Assembly (NCBI GenBank): GCA_910578255.1
Contig: CAJTQM010000007.1
Span: 1-29,995 of the forward strand
DNA: 29,995 nucleotides
Source of the DNA: an uncultured Oscillospiraceae bacterium
GTDB lineage: Bacteria > Bacillota > Clostridia > Oscillospirales > Ruminococcaceae
Direction: 5' to 3'
Made by a program: the position numbers and the translations under genes. The notes under the pieces were generated by a model, which did not search any database, was not told the DNA's origin, and was given only the letters and a program-made list of their open reading frames with translations. Numbering within the stretch: the stretch's first letter is position 1; each line of letters starts with the position of its first letter. This document shows, piece after piece, positions 14,409 to 22,537 of this stretch.

Positions 14409-15596
14409 ATGCGCTACCAGTTTTCCGAAAAAATAGATTCGCTGCAGCCGTCGGCCATCCGTGAAATTTTAAAGGCCACCGCCGACCCGTCGATTATTTC
14501 TTTTGCGGCGGGTAATCCCGCGCCGGAGGCATTTCCGGTAGAGGCGGTACAAAAAATCACCCGCGAAATTTTGGAGGAAGCCCCCATTTCGGCGCTGCAA
14601 TATTCGGTGACCGAGGGGTATCCGCTTTTGCGGGACCGGCTGGTCCGCCTTGTAAAAGAGCGGTACGGCATCGGCCGGGATTTTGACCAGGTGCTGGTGG
14701 TATCCGGCGCGCAGCAGGGCATCTGCCTGGCCGCCCACTGCCTTTTAAACGATGGGGACAAGGTCATCAGCGAAAGCCCCAGCTTTATCGGCTCGTTAAA
14801 CGCGTTTCGCTCCTTCCATTCCCAGCTGGTGGGCGTGGAAATGGAAGAGGACGGCATAAACATCGAAAAACTGGAGCGGGCACTGAAAGAAAATTCCAAC
14901 GCAAAATTTATCTATACCATCCCCAATTTCCAAAACCCCACCGGCATCACCATGAGTTTGGAAAAGCGCAAGGCGATGTACCAGCTGGCCCTGGAATATG
15001 GGGTGTTGATTTTAGAGGATAACCCCTACGGCGAGTTGCGCTTTGCCGGGGAGGATATCCCCACCATCAAGTCGATGGATACCGAAGGAATCGTCATCTA
15101 CTGCGGCAGCTTTTCGAAGGTATTGTCCCCCGGACTGCGGGTGGGATACGTGGTGGCGCCCAAAGAGATTGTCGCCAAAATGACGGTGGCAAAGCAGTCC
15201 TCCGACGTGCACACCACCATTCTTTCCCAGATGATCTGTGAGCGCTTTTTGGCGGAGTATGATTTCGCCGCCCATATCGAGGGCCTGCGGAAAATCTACC
15301 GGAAAAAGTCGGCCCTGATGATCCGGGAGATGGACGAGCGTTTCAGCCCTGCAGTGACCCATACCAACCCGGAGGGCGGTTTGTTCCTTTGGTGCAGCCT
15401 GCCTAAGGGCGCCGACATGCCCGCGTTCTGCCGAAAAGCGGTGGAACAGGGGGTCGCGGTGGTGCCGGGCTCCGCCTTTTTAACCGACGAAAGCGGCGTT
15501 TCCGAGTCGGTCCGCTTAAACTTCTCCACTCCTACCGACGAGCAGATCGAAAAAGGAATCGGCCTGTTGGGGGATTTGACCAAAAAACTCTTTTAA
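14409..15596 (+). CDS. PLP-dependent class I aminotransferase (2-aminoadipate/MocR-type fold)
   Basis: 395 residues from ATG 14409, about 9 nt after AGGGGAGG; the longer frame starting at 14349 lies before that site and is not used. The protein is a fold-type I aminotransferase: SFAAGNPAPEAFP near the N-terminus, VVSGAQQGICLAAH for PLP phosphate binding, IPNFQNPTGITMS with the conserved Asn-Pro, LEDNPYGELRF with the Asp that contacts the PLP nitrogen, and SFSKVLSPGLRVGYVVAP with Schiff-base Lys237. It is closest in look to LysN-like and aromatic/2-aminoadipate aminotransferases related to the MocR catalytic domain. The amino-acid substrate cannot be fixed. It is 13 nt ahead of trpS, so co-expression with tryptophanyl-tRNA synthetase is likely, but a tryptophan-specific role does not follow from that. 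Confidence 0.9.
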   Translation: MRYQFSEKIDSLQPSAIREILKATADPSIISFAAGNPAPEAFPVEAVQKITREILEEAPISALQYSVTEGYPLLRDRLVRLVKERYGIGRDFDQVLVVSGAQQGICLAAHCLLNDGDKVISESPSFIGSLNAFRSFHSQLVGVEMEEDGINIEKLERALKENSNAKFIYTIPNFQNPTGITMSLEKRKAMYQLALEYGVLILEDNPYGELRFAGEDIPTIKSMDTEGIVIYCGSFSKVLSPGLRVGYVVAPKEIVAKMTVAKQSSDVHTTILSQMICERFLAEYDFAAHIEGLRKIYRKKSALMIREMDERFSPAVTHTNPEGGLFLWCSLPKGADMPAFCRKAVEQGVAVVPGSAFLTDESGVSESVRLNFSTPTDEQIEKGIGLLGDLTKKLF

Positions 15597-15609
15597 GAAG
15601 GTGTAATCC

Positions 15610-16620
15610 ATGGAAAATCAAGCGCAGGAGCGCAAAAAAATTATCTTTTCCGGCATTCAGCCCAGCGGACAGATCACCCTGGGCAACTATTTGGGCGCCG
15701 TTCGCAATTGGACCCAGCTGCAGGAGGAGTACCGCTGCATTTACAGCATTGTCAACATGCACGCCATTACCGTCCGGCAGGACCCGGCCCAGCTTCGGCA
15801 GCGGACGCTGGAGGCATACGCGCTGATATTGGCCTGCGGAATCGACCCGGAAAAATCCATCGCCTTTATTCAAAGCCATGTGAAGGAGCATGCCGAGGCC
15901 AACTGGGTATTGGCCTGCTACACCCAGTTCGGCGAACTGGGGCGCATGACCCAGTTTAAGGATAAATCCGCCAAAAATCCCGACAATATCAACGCGGGGC
16001 TGTTTACCTATCCGGTGCTGATGGCCGGGGATATTCTGCTGTATCAGACCGATCTGGTGCCGGTGGGCCTGGACCAGAAACAGCATTTAGAGTTGGCGCG
16101 GGATGTGGCGATCCGCTTTAACGGCCAGCACGGCAATACCTTTGTGGTGCCGGACGGCTATTTCCCCAAGATGGGGGCAAAAATCGCCTCCTTGCAGGAT
16201 CCGACCAAAAAGATGAGCAAATCGGATCCGAACCCCAAGGGGTGCGTGTATATTCTGGATCCGCCGGAAACCATCATGAAAAAATTCAAAAGCGCCGTTA
16301 CGGATTCCGAGGCCCAGGTGGCCTATCGGGAGGGGAAGGACGGGATCAACAACCTGATGACCATCTATTCCTGCGTAACCGGCGAAACCTTTGAGCAGAT
16401 CGAAAAGGAATTCGCGGGAAAAGGCTACGGCGACTTTAAAGCGGCCGTAGGCCAGGCGGTGGCGGATCACCTGGCGCCGATTCGGGAAGAGTACGCCCGG
16501 CTGATGGCGGACAAATCCTATCTGGAAAGCTGCTACCGCGCCGGCGCGGAAAAAGCTTCCCGCATTGCCGGACGAACGCTGGAAAAGGTCTACAAAAAGG
16601 TCGGCTTTCTTCCCAAATAA
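15610..16620 (+). CDS. trpS: Tryptophanyl-tRNA synthetase
   Basis: 336 residues, the normal bacterial TrpRS length. It charges tRNA-Trp with tryptophan using ATP in the cytoplasm. FSGIQPSGQITLGNYLGA (about 13-30) holds the HIGH-like motif, GELGRMTQFKDKS and DLVPVGLDQKQHLELARD are TrpRS signatures, and KKMSKSD (KMSKS at 201-205) is the second ATP motif. An AAGGTG ribosome binding site lies between the aminotransferase stop and this start, a 13-nt gap. No T-box precedes it, which is unusual for an aminoacyl-tRNA synthetase gene in this phylum, although the operon promoter lies further upstream. Two terminators follow. Confidence 0.97.
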   Translation: MENQAQERKKIIFSGIQPSGQITLGNYLGAVRNWTQLQEEYRCIYSIVNMHAITVRQDPAQLRQRTLEAYALILACGIDPEKSIAFIQSHVKEHAEANWVLACYTQFGELGRMTQFKDKSAKNPDNINAGLFTYPVLMAGDILLYQTDLVPVGLDQKQHLELARDVAIRFNGQHGNTFVVPDGYFPKMGAKIASLQDPTKKMSKSDPNPKGCVYILDPPETIMKKFKSAVTDSEAQVAYREGKDGINNLMTIYSCVTGETFEQIEKEFAGKGYGDFKAAVGQAVADHLAPIREEYARLMADKSYLESCYRAGAEKASRIAGRTLEKVYKKVGFLPK

Positions 16621-16640
16621 TCGCTTTATCCTGTTTTTTG

Positions 16641-16667
16641 GCCCTGCCTTTCGGCAGGGCTTTTTTT
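16641..16667 (+). terminator. First terminator after trpS
   Basis: GCCCTGCC (16641-16648), loop TTTC and GGCAGGGC (16653-16660) form a perfect 8-bp stem followed by seven T residues. Confidence 0.92.
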
Positions 16668-16670
16668 CTG

Positions 16671-16691
16671 GGCCCGGGAACGGGCCTTTTT
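16671..16691 (+). terminator. Second, tandem terminator after trpS
   Basis: GGCCCG (16671-16676), loop GGAA and CGGGCC (16681-16686) are followed by TTTTT (16687-16691). It starts 4 nt after the first terminator and insulates spoIVA from trpS read-through. Confidence 0.85.
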
Positions 16692-16696
16692 GTGTT

Positions 16697-16726
16697 GTAC
16701 TATTTGGGACAAAAGGTACATATAGT
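16697..16726 (+). promoter_or_regulatory. Weak candidate sporulation (SigE-like) promoter of spoIVA
   Basis: CATATAGT (16719-16726) matches 6 of 8 positions of the SigE -10 consensus CATACAAT, with a poor A/T-rich -35 (GTACTAT, 16697-16703) 15 nt upstream. spoIVA is SigE-dependent in Bacillus. No SigA-like pair was found in this gap, so the call rests mostly on expectation. Confidence 0.25.
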
Positions 16727-16871
16727 TGTGGTAGCCAAAAGCGTAAGGGGGACGGGACTATATGGACTGCGGCCCGCGCAGCGTGCATCCAAAACAGAGA
16801 CATCGAAATTTTCCGTTTGTATCACGCAGGATACCCGTAGCAACAAGCGATCAATAAGGAGGGCTAGATCA

Positions 16872-18350
16872 ATGGAAAACCGCAGCATTTACCAGGATAT
16901 TGCGATGCGGACCGGAGGCGATATTTATTTGGGACTTGTCGGTCCGGTCCGCACAGGTAAATCGACCTTTATTAAAAAATTTATGGAAACGCTGGTCATT
17001 CCCAATATCGACAGCGAGTACCGCCGGGAGCGGGCGGTGGATGAGTTGCCTCAATCGGCGGCTGGAAAGACGATTATGACCACCGAACCCAAATTCATTC
17101 CCGAAGAGGCGGTGGAGGTGTTTTTAGACGAGCAGGCGTCTTTTCGGGTGCGGCTGATCGACTGCGTGGGCTATGTGGTGCCCAGCGCCCTGGGATATGT
17201 GGAAAACGGCGGCCCCAGAATGGTAGTGACGCCGTGGTTTGACGAAGAGGTGCCCTTTAACATGGCGGCGGAACTGGGGACCCGCAAGGTGATACAAGAG
17301 CATTCGACTATTGGCCTGGTCGTGACCACCGACGGCTCGATCAGCGATATCCCCCGGGAAGAGTATGAGCAGGCAGAAGAGCAGGTCATATCGGAGTTAA
17401 AGGCCATTCAGAAGCCGTTTGTCATTTTGTTAAACGCCACCGAGCCGGATTCGCCCAAAGTGCGGGATCTTTCCCGGCAGATGACCGAAAAATACGAGGT
17501 GCCGGTTATGCCGGTCAACTGCCTGAAACTGACCCAGAACGACATCCGCGACATTCTGTCCGCTGTTTTATACCAGTTCCCGGTCAAGGAGATCTGCGTC
17601 GATTTTCCCCGCTGGATTCTCTCTTTGGAAAAAGAGCATTGGCTGCGGCAGGAGTTGGTCAGCGCGATTTTACAAAGCGCCCAGGATATTGTCCGCATCC
17701 GGGAGGTGGAGGCGGCCATGTCCCAAACCCAGCAGCAGGAGCATGTGCAAAGCGCCTCGGTCACTGAGATTGATCTGGGCCGCGGCAGGGTAAAGCTTGC
17801 GCTGCGGGTTCCGGGAAATTTATTGTATGAAATCATCAGCGAAAAAACCGGTCTTTCCATCGACTCCGAGGCAGGACTGATGCCCTGTATGATCGAACTG
17901 GCGCAGATGAAGCGGGACTATGAAAAAATCAAGGGGGCCTTAGACCAGGTGGAGGCAGTGGGCTACGGCATCGTCATGCCGACCCTGGAGGAACTAAAAC
18001 TGGAGGAGCCAGAAATTGTCAAGCAGGGCAGCCGCTACGGAGTGCGGCTAAAGGCCAGCGCGCCGTCGATTCACATGATGAAGGCGGATATCACCACCGA
18101 AATTTCCCCCATTGTAGGCTCGGAAAAGCAGTCGGAGGAGTTGGTTATGTACCTGTTGCAGGAATTCCAGGACAGCCCGGAAAAAATCTGGGAGTCGAAT
18201 ATTTTTGGAAAATCGCTCCATTCTCTGGTCAACGAGGGACTGCACAACAAGCTGTACCGAATGCCTCAGGAGGCGCGGTTAAAGTTGCAGGAAACCATCG
18301 AGCGCATTATCAACGAGGGCTGCACGGGGCTGATCTGCATTATTTTATAA
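16872..18350 (+). CDS. spoIVA: Stage IV sporulation protein A, spore coat morphogenetic ATPase
   Basis: 492 residues from ATG 16872, behind AAGGAGG; this matches the Bacillus SpoIVA length, and the longer frame starting at 16638 runs back into the terminators. SpoIVA assembles on the outer forespore membrane as the basement layer of the coat, polymerising after ATP hydrolysis. It begins MENRSIYQDIAMRTGGDIYLG and has a Walker A motif GPVRTGKS (24-31), the switch-like RLIDCVGYVV, and GLVVTTDGSI, which recall its P-loop GTPase ancestry. The middle and C-terminal domains end in CTGLICIIL, the conserved tail. Its presence is the best evidence that the organism forms endospores. It is monocistronic between terminators. 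Confidence 0.97.
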   Translation: MENRSIYQDIAMRTGGDIYLGLVGPVRTGKSTFIKKFMETLVIPNIDSEYRRERAVDELPQSAAGKTIMTTEPKFIPEEAVEVFLDEQASFRVRLIDCVGYVVPSALGYVENGGPRMVVTPWFDEEVPFNMAAELGTRKVIQEHSTIGLVVTTDGSISDIPREEYEQAEEQVISELKAIQKPFVILLNATEPDSPKVRDLSRQMTEKYEVPVMPVNCLKLTQNDIRDILSAVLYQFPVKEICVDFPRWILSLEKEHWLRQELVSAILQSAQDIVRIREVEAAMSQTQQQEHVQSASVTEIDLGRGRVKLALRVPGNLLYEIISEKTGLSIDSEAGLMPCMIELAQMKRDYEKIKGALDQVEAVGYGIVMPTLEELKLEEPEIVKQGSRYGVRLKASAPSIHMMKADITTEISPIVGSEKQSEELVMYLLQEFQDSPEKIWESNIFGKSLHSLVNEGLHNKLYRMPQEARLKLQETIERIINEGCTGLICIIL

Positions 18351-18358
18351 AATTTGTG

Positions 18359-18385
18359 AAAGCGTCGGGTTTCTGGCGCTTTTTG
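18359..18385 (+). terminator. Terminator of spoIVA
   Basis: AAAGCG (18359-18364) pairs with CGCTTT (18377-18382) around a 12-nt loop, followed by further T residues. It starts 8 nt after the stop codon. Confidence 0.6.
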
Positions 18386-18450
18386 CTTGTCCGACGAACC
18401 GGAAAACGTCTGACGAAAGGAGAATTTCCATCGATTTTGAAAAATTTTCC

Positions 18451-18480
18451 TTGACGCAAGGGGGAAGGGCTCCTTATACT
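18451..18480 (+). promoter_or_regulatory. SigA-type promoter of the SIS-domain gene
   Basis: TTGACG (18451-18456), an 18-nt spacer and TATACT (18475-18480). The leader of about 95 nt is GC-rich with short dyads (for instance GGCCGCGGCC), but no known riboswitch is recognised. Confidence 0.7.
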
Positions 18481-18579
18481 GGAGATACACGAAAGGAACC
18501 TGACTGGCCGCGGCCTTTGGCAAAAGTCCCGCCGAAACGGTCCGGCCGTCTGGCAACAGGAGAAAGGAAGTGCATCCAT

Positions 18580-19641
18580 TTGTACGAAGCAAAAGCGTGG
18601 AAGGAAACGGAGGGCCCCTGCCTGCGGAATTTTTCGGAAAAAGAGGCTATTGACAGCGTAAACGGTGCATTGGCTCTGCGCCCGCAGATTGAAAAGATCG
18701 TCGATCAGATCTGGGAGGAGGGGTTTGACGGCATCTACTTTATGGGAATCGGCGGAACCTACGCTTCCGGTATGCAGGCGGAGGTTTATATGCGCGGCAA
18801 ATCCCGCCTGCCGGTGTATGTGGAAAACGCGGCGGAGTTTTTAACCACCGGCAACAAGCGCTTTACCGACCGTTCGGTCATGATCTACTCCTCGGTTTCC
18901 GGCAATACCAAGGAGATGGTGGAACTGGTGGACCATGTCCATTCGCTGGGCGCCCGGGTCATCGCCTTTATCGACACCCCCGGCTCCGCTTTGACCCAGC
19001 CGGGCAAATCGGAGCATCTGATCGTGTATCCGGTCAACGAACAGCTGAAGTTTTTCATGGTGGCAAACTACCTGATGTACAAAAACGGCGAATTCCCCGA
19101 TTACGAGCGCTACAATCAGCAGATGGAAACGCATCTGGCCAAAGCGCTGGCCCAGGTGGAGATTTCCTCCGACGCGTGGGCTTATCAATACGCCAAGGAG
19201 CAGGTGGCGTTTAAAGAGTCCCATCCGGACCTGCCCCACTATTTTATCGGTTCCGGCACCCAGTACGGCGCGACCTATTCCTACGCCATGTGCTACTGGG
19301 AGGAGCAGATGTGGGTTCGGACCAAATCCATTAGCTGTCCGGAATTCTTCCACGGAATGCAGGAAATTATTGAATGGGATACCCCGGTTACCCTGTTTAT
19401 GGGCGAGGACGAGCAGCGTCCCTTGGCGGAGCGGGTGGCTCGATTCCTGCCGAAGGTCTGCGCCAATTACACCATCATCGACACCAAGGAATTCGCGCTG
19501 GAGGGGATCAGTCCCGAATTTCGCGGAAGCCTGTCCCACCTGGTGATGCACGGGGTCAACAACCGGGTTGACGCGTATATGGAACTGTTTTTGCGCCATC
19601 CGCTGACCATCCGCCGTTACTACCGCCAGTTTGACTATTGA
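18580..19641 (+). CDS. SIS-domain sugar-phosphate isomerase/deglycase (FrlB/AgaS-like)
   Basis: 353 residues from TTG 18580, 9 nt after GGAGAAAGGAAG; the frame extends upstream into the promoter, so the longer version is not real. There are two SIS (sugar isomerase) domains, about 30-165 and 200-340. The first has GIYFMGIGGTYASG and the phosphosugar-binding SSVSGNT (104-110). The second has FIGSGTQYGATYS and PEFFHG with Glu255 and His258, the pair used for catalysis in fructosamine-6-phosphate deglycase FrlB and GlmS relatives. The expected substrate is a phosphorylated amino sugar or Amadori product. No kinase, transporter or GntR-type regulator is adjacent, so the substrate remains open. 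It has its own promoter and appears monocistronic. Confidence 0.85.
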   Translation: MYEAKAWKETEGPCLRNFSEKEAIDSVNGALALRPQIEKIVDQIWEEGFDGIYFMGIGGTYASGMQAEVYMRGKSRLPVYVENAAEFLTTGNKRFTDRSVMIYSSVSGNTKEMVELVDHVHSLGARVIAFIDTPGSALTQPGKSEHLIVYPVNEQLKFFMVANYLMYKNGEFPDYERYNQQMETHLAKALAQVEISSDAWAYQYAKEQVAFKESHPDLPHYFIGSGTQYGATYSYAMCYWEEQMWVRTKSISCPEFFHGMQEIIEWDTPVTLFMGEDEQRPLAERVARFLPKVCANYTIIDTKEFALEGISPEFRGSLSHLVMHGVNNRVDAYMELFLRHPLTIRRYYRQFDY

Positions 19642-19872
19642 TTGCCGGTTTGCAATCCGAAAGGGTCCCGACAGCAATCGCTTAATCCCACACGGTGATA
19701 AAAAGCTGGGGTTGGCCTGTTGCTATAGCTACAAAAGGTTTTGAAAGCTTAAAAATATACCATGCGTTTTTAAACTTTGCCGAATCCGGCCGGACAGCGG
19801 GCCGGATGTGACCTGTCAAGGGTATTGGCACCGATCACCCAGCTGCTTTATGGAGAAAAAAACAAGCGGCAA
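19642..19872. other. Gene-free region between the SIS-domain gene and its terminator
   Basis: No supported gene. It holds a perfect inverted repeat, ATCCGGCC (19784-19791) and GGCCGGAT (19800-19807) with an 8-nt loop and no T tract, and a GCTATAGC palindrome near 19720. It is probably the 3' untranslated region of the SIS-domain transcript, which would run to the terminator at 19873. Confidence 0.4.
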
Positions 19873-19902
19873 AAAAAGGACGGCGCAACTGCCGTCCTTT
19901 TT
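19873..19902 (+). terminator. Terminator upstream of the EamA pseudogene
   Basis: AAAAAGGACGGC (19873-19884), loop GCAACT and GCCGTCCTTTTT (19891-19902) form a perfect 12-bp stem with the T run inside the 3' arm. Confidence 0.88.
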
Positions 19903-19992
19903 ACTTACTCACAAAAACCATAGCCTTTTCTTTTGCGCTGGCCTGTGCTATGATAGGCGAGGGAAAATTTTATCTTTGGAGGGAACCCGAAA

Positions 19993-20855
19993 ATGAAAAA
20001 ACGAACAGGTCCTCTTTTGATTTTTCTGGCCGCTTTGTGCTTTAGCCTAGGCGGTCTATTTACCAAGCTGCTTTCCTGGCAGGCGCTGTCCATCGGGTCG
20101 GGTCGGGTCGATGTATTCTTTCCACGCTTTTAATCGGCCTATTCATGGTGGTGCAAAAACATCGGCTGGTGTGGAACAAAACGGTTTCGTTCGGCGGACT
20201 TTGTCTGTGCGGCACAGTGACCTTATACGTGATGGCCAATAAGATGACCACGGCGGCCAACGCCATTGTACTGCAATACTCGGCGCCGGTTTTTATCATC
20301 CTGTTTCTGTGGCTGTTTTTCCATAACCGCCCCAGCCGGTTGGATTTGGGGACCTGCGCCATTGTTCTGGGCGGAATCGTGCTGTTTTTTATCGACAGTC
20401 TGGGCGCGGGCAAAATGGCGGGGAACCTGATCGCACTTTTGTCCGGCGTGTGCTACGCGATGGTCTGTATGCTCAACACCTTCCCGGCAGGAGACCCTCT
20501 TTCCTCGGTCTTTTGGGGCCATTTAATGAGCGCCCTCATCGGTCTGCCCAGTCTTGTGCGGGAAACGGACTTTTCCGCCGGAGCCATCGGCTGTGTCGTT
20601 ATACTGGGCGTTTTTTAGCTGGGCCTTGGCTATATTCTGTTCACCAAGGGGCTGGAGAGCACGCCGCCGGTCTCTGCCAGCTTAATCGCTACGCTGGAGC
20701 CGATTCTCAATCCGGTTTTGGTGGCGGTCTTTTACGGGGAACAAATTACCCCACTGGCCATTTTAGGTGCCGTGGTTGTGATCTGCGCCGTGGCGGTTTA
20801 TAATATTCTTAAAACCAAACAGGAGGAAAAAGCCGCTGTTTCCGTGGGGGAATAA
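19993..20855 (+). pseudogene. EamA/DMT-family transporter gene with a frameshift and a nonsense codon
   Basis: The gene begins at ATG 19993 behind GGAGGG with a normal start (MKKRTGPLLIFLAALCFSLGGLFTKLL) and ends at TAA 20853-20855, about the size of a 10-TM drug/metabolite exporter. The reading frame breaks at three tandem GGGTC units (20095-20109). With two units the frame joins perfectly: SIGSGR then CILSTLLIGLFMVVQKHR. A second lesion is TAG at 20616-20618, where the GVF-x-LGLGYILFTKGLEST context calls for Gln (CAG to TAG). The rest is intact: NKMTTAANAIVLQYSAPVFIILF, GKMAGNLIALLSG and the final SLIATLEPILNPVLVAVFYGE. The little decay suggests recent inactivation. The GDPD gene starts 6 nt after it. 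Confidence 0.88.
20095..20109. repeat. Three tandem GGGTC pentanucleotides inside the EamA pseudogene
   Basis: Units at 20095-20099, 20100-20104 and 20105-20109. Loss of one unit restores the reading frame at exactly this point, so the third copy looks like the frameshifting duplication. Confidence 0.9.
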
Positions 20856-20861
20856 GGCGGC

Positions 20862-21719
20862 TTGGGGAAAACGAAGATTCGAGTGAAAAAAACAAAAATT
20901 TTGCTGTTTGTGGGATTGGCAGTATTATTGGCCGCCGGTTTGATCTGGCGTCAGGACCTTTCCCACGCGTTTGTATCCTACCAGGTCGAGCAGAACCGGG
21001 AGGAAGCCTTTGACAATGCGGGCCTTTTCATCGCCCACCGGGGTGCCAGCACGCTGGCGCCGGAAAACAGCCTGCCGGCTTTTCGTCTGGCGGGGGAGTA
21101 TGGGTATTGGGGCGCTGAGTGCGACGTCTCGGTGACCAAAGACGGCGTTTGGGTATTAATGCACGATCAATCGGTGGACCGGATGACCAACGGCCGTGGA
21201 CCGGTGGACAGCTTTACGCTGGAGGAAATCCGAAAATTAAAAATCGACGCCGGCGCCAACGGGCGCTTTTATACGGATTTGCAGATTCCGACGCTAGAGG
21301 AGTTTCTGCAAATCTGTCGGGAGTACGACATGACCCCGGTCATTGAAATAAAGTCGGTGCGAGAAGATACGGATTATGATACATTGGCCGATCTGCTGCG
21401 CCAAACCCGGGCGGAGGACCGGGCGATCGTGCTTTCCTTTGACGATCAAAAGCTTCAAAAACTGCGGGAAATTAGCCCGGTGCAGATGATGCTTTTGTCC
21501 AACCGTCCGTCGAAAGCGTCGGTGGATCGGGTGCTGGAACTGGGAAACTGTGATCTGGCCTTGGAATACCGACATTGCAGCGGAACATTGGTCGATTACG
21601 CAAAAGAGAAAGGCATTTTGCTGGGCGTTTACACGGTGGATGACGAACTGGTCTGCCGGGATCTGGTCCGGCGGGGGATCAACTTTATTACCACAAATCT
21701 GCTGCGTCCGGCCGCGTAG
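20862..21719 (+). CDS. Membrane-anchored glycerophosphodiester phosphodiesterase
   Basis: 285 residues if TTG 20862 is the start; GTG 20883 is an alternative, and neither has a strong ribosome binding site. It may depend on read-through from the transporter gene just upstream. A basic N-terminus and a hydrophobic segment (about 12-28) form a signal anchor, so the catalytic domain is outside the cell. The GDPD motifs are complete: AHRG (His59-Arg60) with PENS (67-70), Glu86 and Asp88 in AECDV for the metal, HD (101-102), MTNGRGPVDSFTLEEIRKL, and IEIK. It hydrolyses glycerophosphodiesters to glycerol-3-phosphate and an alcohol, probably scavenging lipid head groups or processing polyglycerol-phosphate polymers. 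A terminator follows at once. Confidence 0.92.
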   Translation: MGKTKIRVKKTKILLFVGLAVLLAAGLIWRQDLSHAFVSYQVEQNREEAFDNAGLFIAHRGASTLAPENSLPAFRLAGEYGYWGAECDVSVTKDGVWVLMHDQSVDRMTNGRGPVDSFTLEEIRKLKIDAGANGRFYTDLQIPTLEEFLQICREYDMTPVIEIKSVREDTDYDTLADLLRQTRAEDRAIVLSFDDQKLQKLREISPVQMMLLSNRPSKASVDRVLELGNCDLALEYRHCSGTLVDYAKEKGILLGVYTVDDELVCRDLVRRGINFITTNLLRPAA

Positions 21720-21736
21720 GGTTTTGCAACAACAAG

Positions 21737-21767
21737 AAAAGCCATCCGAATTTTCGGATGGCTTTTT
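21737..21767 (+). terminator. Terminator of the GDPD gene
   Basis: GCCATCCG (21741-21748) pairs with CGGATGGC (21755-21762), flanked by A residues on one side and TTTTT on the other. It starts 17 nt after the stop. Confidence 0.9.
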
Positions 21768-21996
21768 GGGTAAAATAGAGCCCCGCCCTGCCGACTCTGC
21801 GGTTGCTTAAACCCATCAAAACGATAGGGTGGGTAAAACCGCCTCGCGCTTTCAAACTCCCTTCGTCCGGAAAAACCGGGAGGTCTGTCGTCCGCCGCAA
21901 GAGAAGGAATCCCGTAGCAAGCGTGTTGGATTTATATTTTCCGCAGAGGAATTCGCACAGGGCAGGGTGCTACTATTTTATGGGAGATGGGGAAGA

Positions 21997-22290
21997 TTAT
22001 TCGGTAAACTCGTAATAGTCCTCCAGATTTTTCATGAAAATCGCCGCGACGTCGTTAAATTCCTCCTCGCTTTCAATACCGACCAGAAATTCCTCGTCGC
22101 CCTCCAGCGAATTGCGCAGAATGATCAATTCGCCAGGCTGGCCCAGAGAATCGTCGTCGTAAGCGGGGACCATCGCCACGTATTTATGTCCGTCTTTTTC
22201 CAGCGTGTCCAGCACCTCAAAGGTGTGGGCAACGCCCTCGTCGTCGGTCAGGGTCAACAGATCCGGCCCGAATTCGTTTTGTTCTGCCAT
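21997..22290 (-). CDS. DUF1292 (YrzB-like) small acidic protein
   Basis: 97 residues from ATG 22290-22288, with GGAGG 8 nt upstream. The protein is very acidic and shows the DUF1292 pattern: LLTLTDDEGVAHTFEVLDTLEKDGHKYVAMVPAY, then GELIILR and DEEFLVGIESEEEFNDVAAIF. In many Firmicutes this family lies in the yrrL-yrzB region beside alaS and ruvX; here it stands alone. Its function is not established. It has its own SigA-type promoter and a leader of about 70 nt with two GC hairpins. No clear terminator was found in the 228 bases downstream of its stop, toward 21768. Confidence 0.9.
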   Translation of the reverse strand: MAEQNEFGPDLLTLTDDEGVAHTFEVLDTLEKDGHKYVAMVPAYDDDSLGQPGELIILRNSLEGDEEFLVGIESEEEFNDVAAIFMKNLEDYYEFTE

Positions 22291-22335
22291 TTGGTTGCCT
22301 CCAGACTTAAGGCCGCAAAAGCGGATTTTAGAAAT

Positions 22336-22350
22336 TGCGGCTGTGCCGCA
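22336..22350 (-). other. Leader hairpin of the DUF1292 gene
   Basis: TGCGGC-TGT-GCCGCA is a perfect 6-bp inverted repeat. A second small hairpin (GCCGCAAAAGCGG, around 22313-22325) lies between it and the ribosome binding site. Both are in the inferred transcript; any regulatory role is unproven. Confidence 0.35.
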
Positions 22351-22364
22351 GTAACTGATATCAT

Positions 22365-22391
22365 ATTATATGATTCTGCGAAAGAAGTCAA
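22365..22391 (-). promoter_or_regulatory. SigA-type promoter of the DUF1292 gene
   Basis: On the minus strand TTGACT (22391-22386) is followed after 15 nt by TATAAT (22370-22365), or after 17 nt by TAATAT (22368-22363). It points away from the promoter at 22451, with AT-rich DNA between them. Confidence 0.65.
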
Positions 22392-22450
22392 TCGGAATTC
22401 CCATATAAAATAATTTTTATAAAAAAATATTTTTTTGTTAAAAAAAACAG

Positions 22451-22479
22451 TTGACATTTACTATACTCTATGCTATCAT
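22451..22479 (+). promoter_or_regulatory. Strong SigA-type promoter of the orphan transcription unit
   Basis: A perfect TTGACA (22451-22456), a 17-nt spacer and TATCAT (22474-22479), preceded by A/T tracts like an UP element (22421-22447). Transcription should start near 22486. This is one of the best promoters in the window, yet the nearest annotated gene on this strand starts almost 700 nt away and behind a terminator and a second promoter. Confidence 0.8.
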
Positions 22480-22537
22480 AAAGACACAGAAAAAAGAGTT
22501 TAAGATGTAAGAAGAAAACGGAAAGGAGGCGTTTCCC

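Noticed and set aside
20095..20109. Phase-variable on/off switch of the transporter by repeat slippage
   Set aside because: Three pentamer units are few, and the independent amber codon at 20616 would keep the gene off whatever the repeat number.
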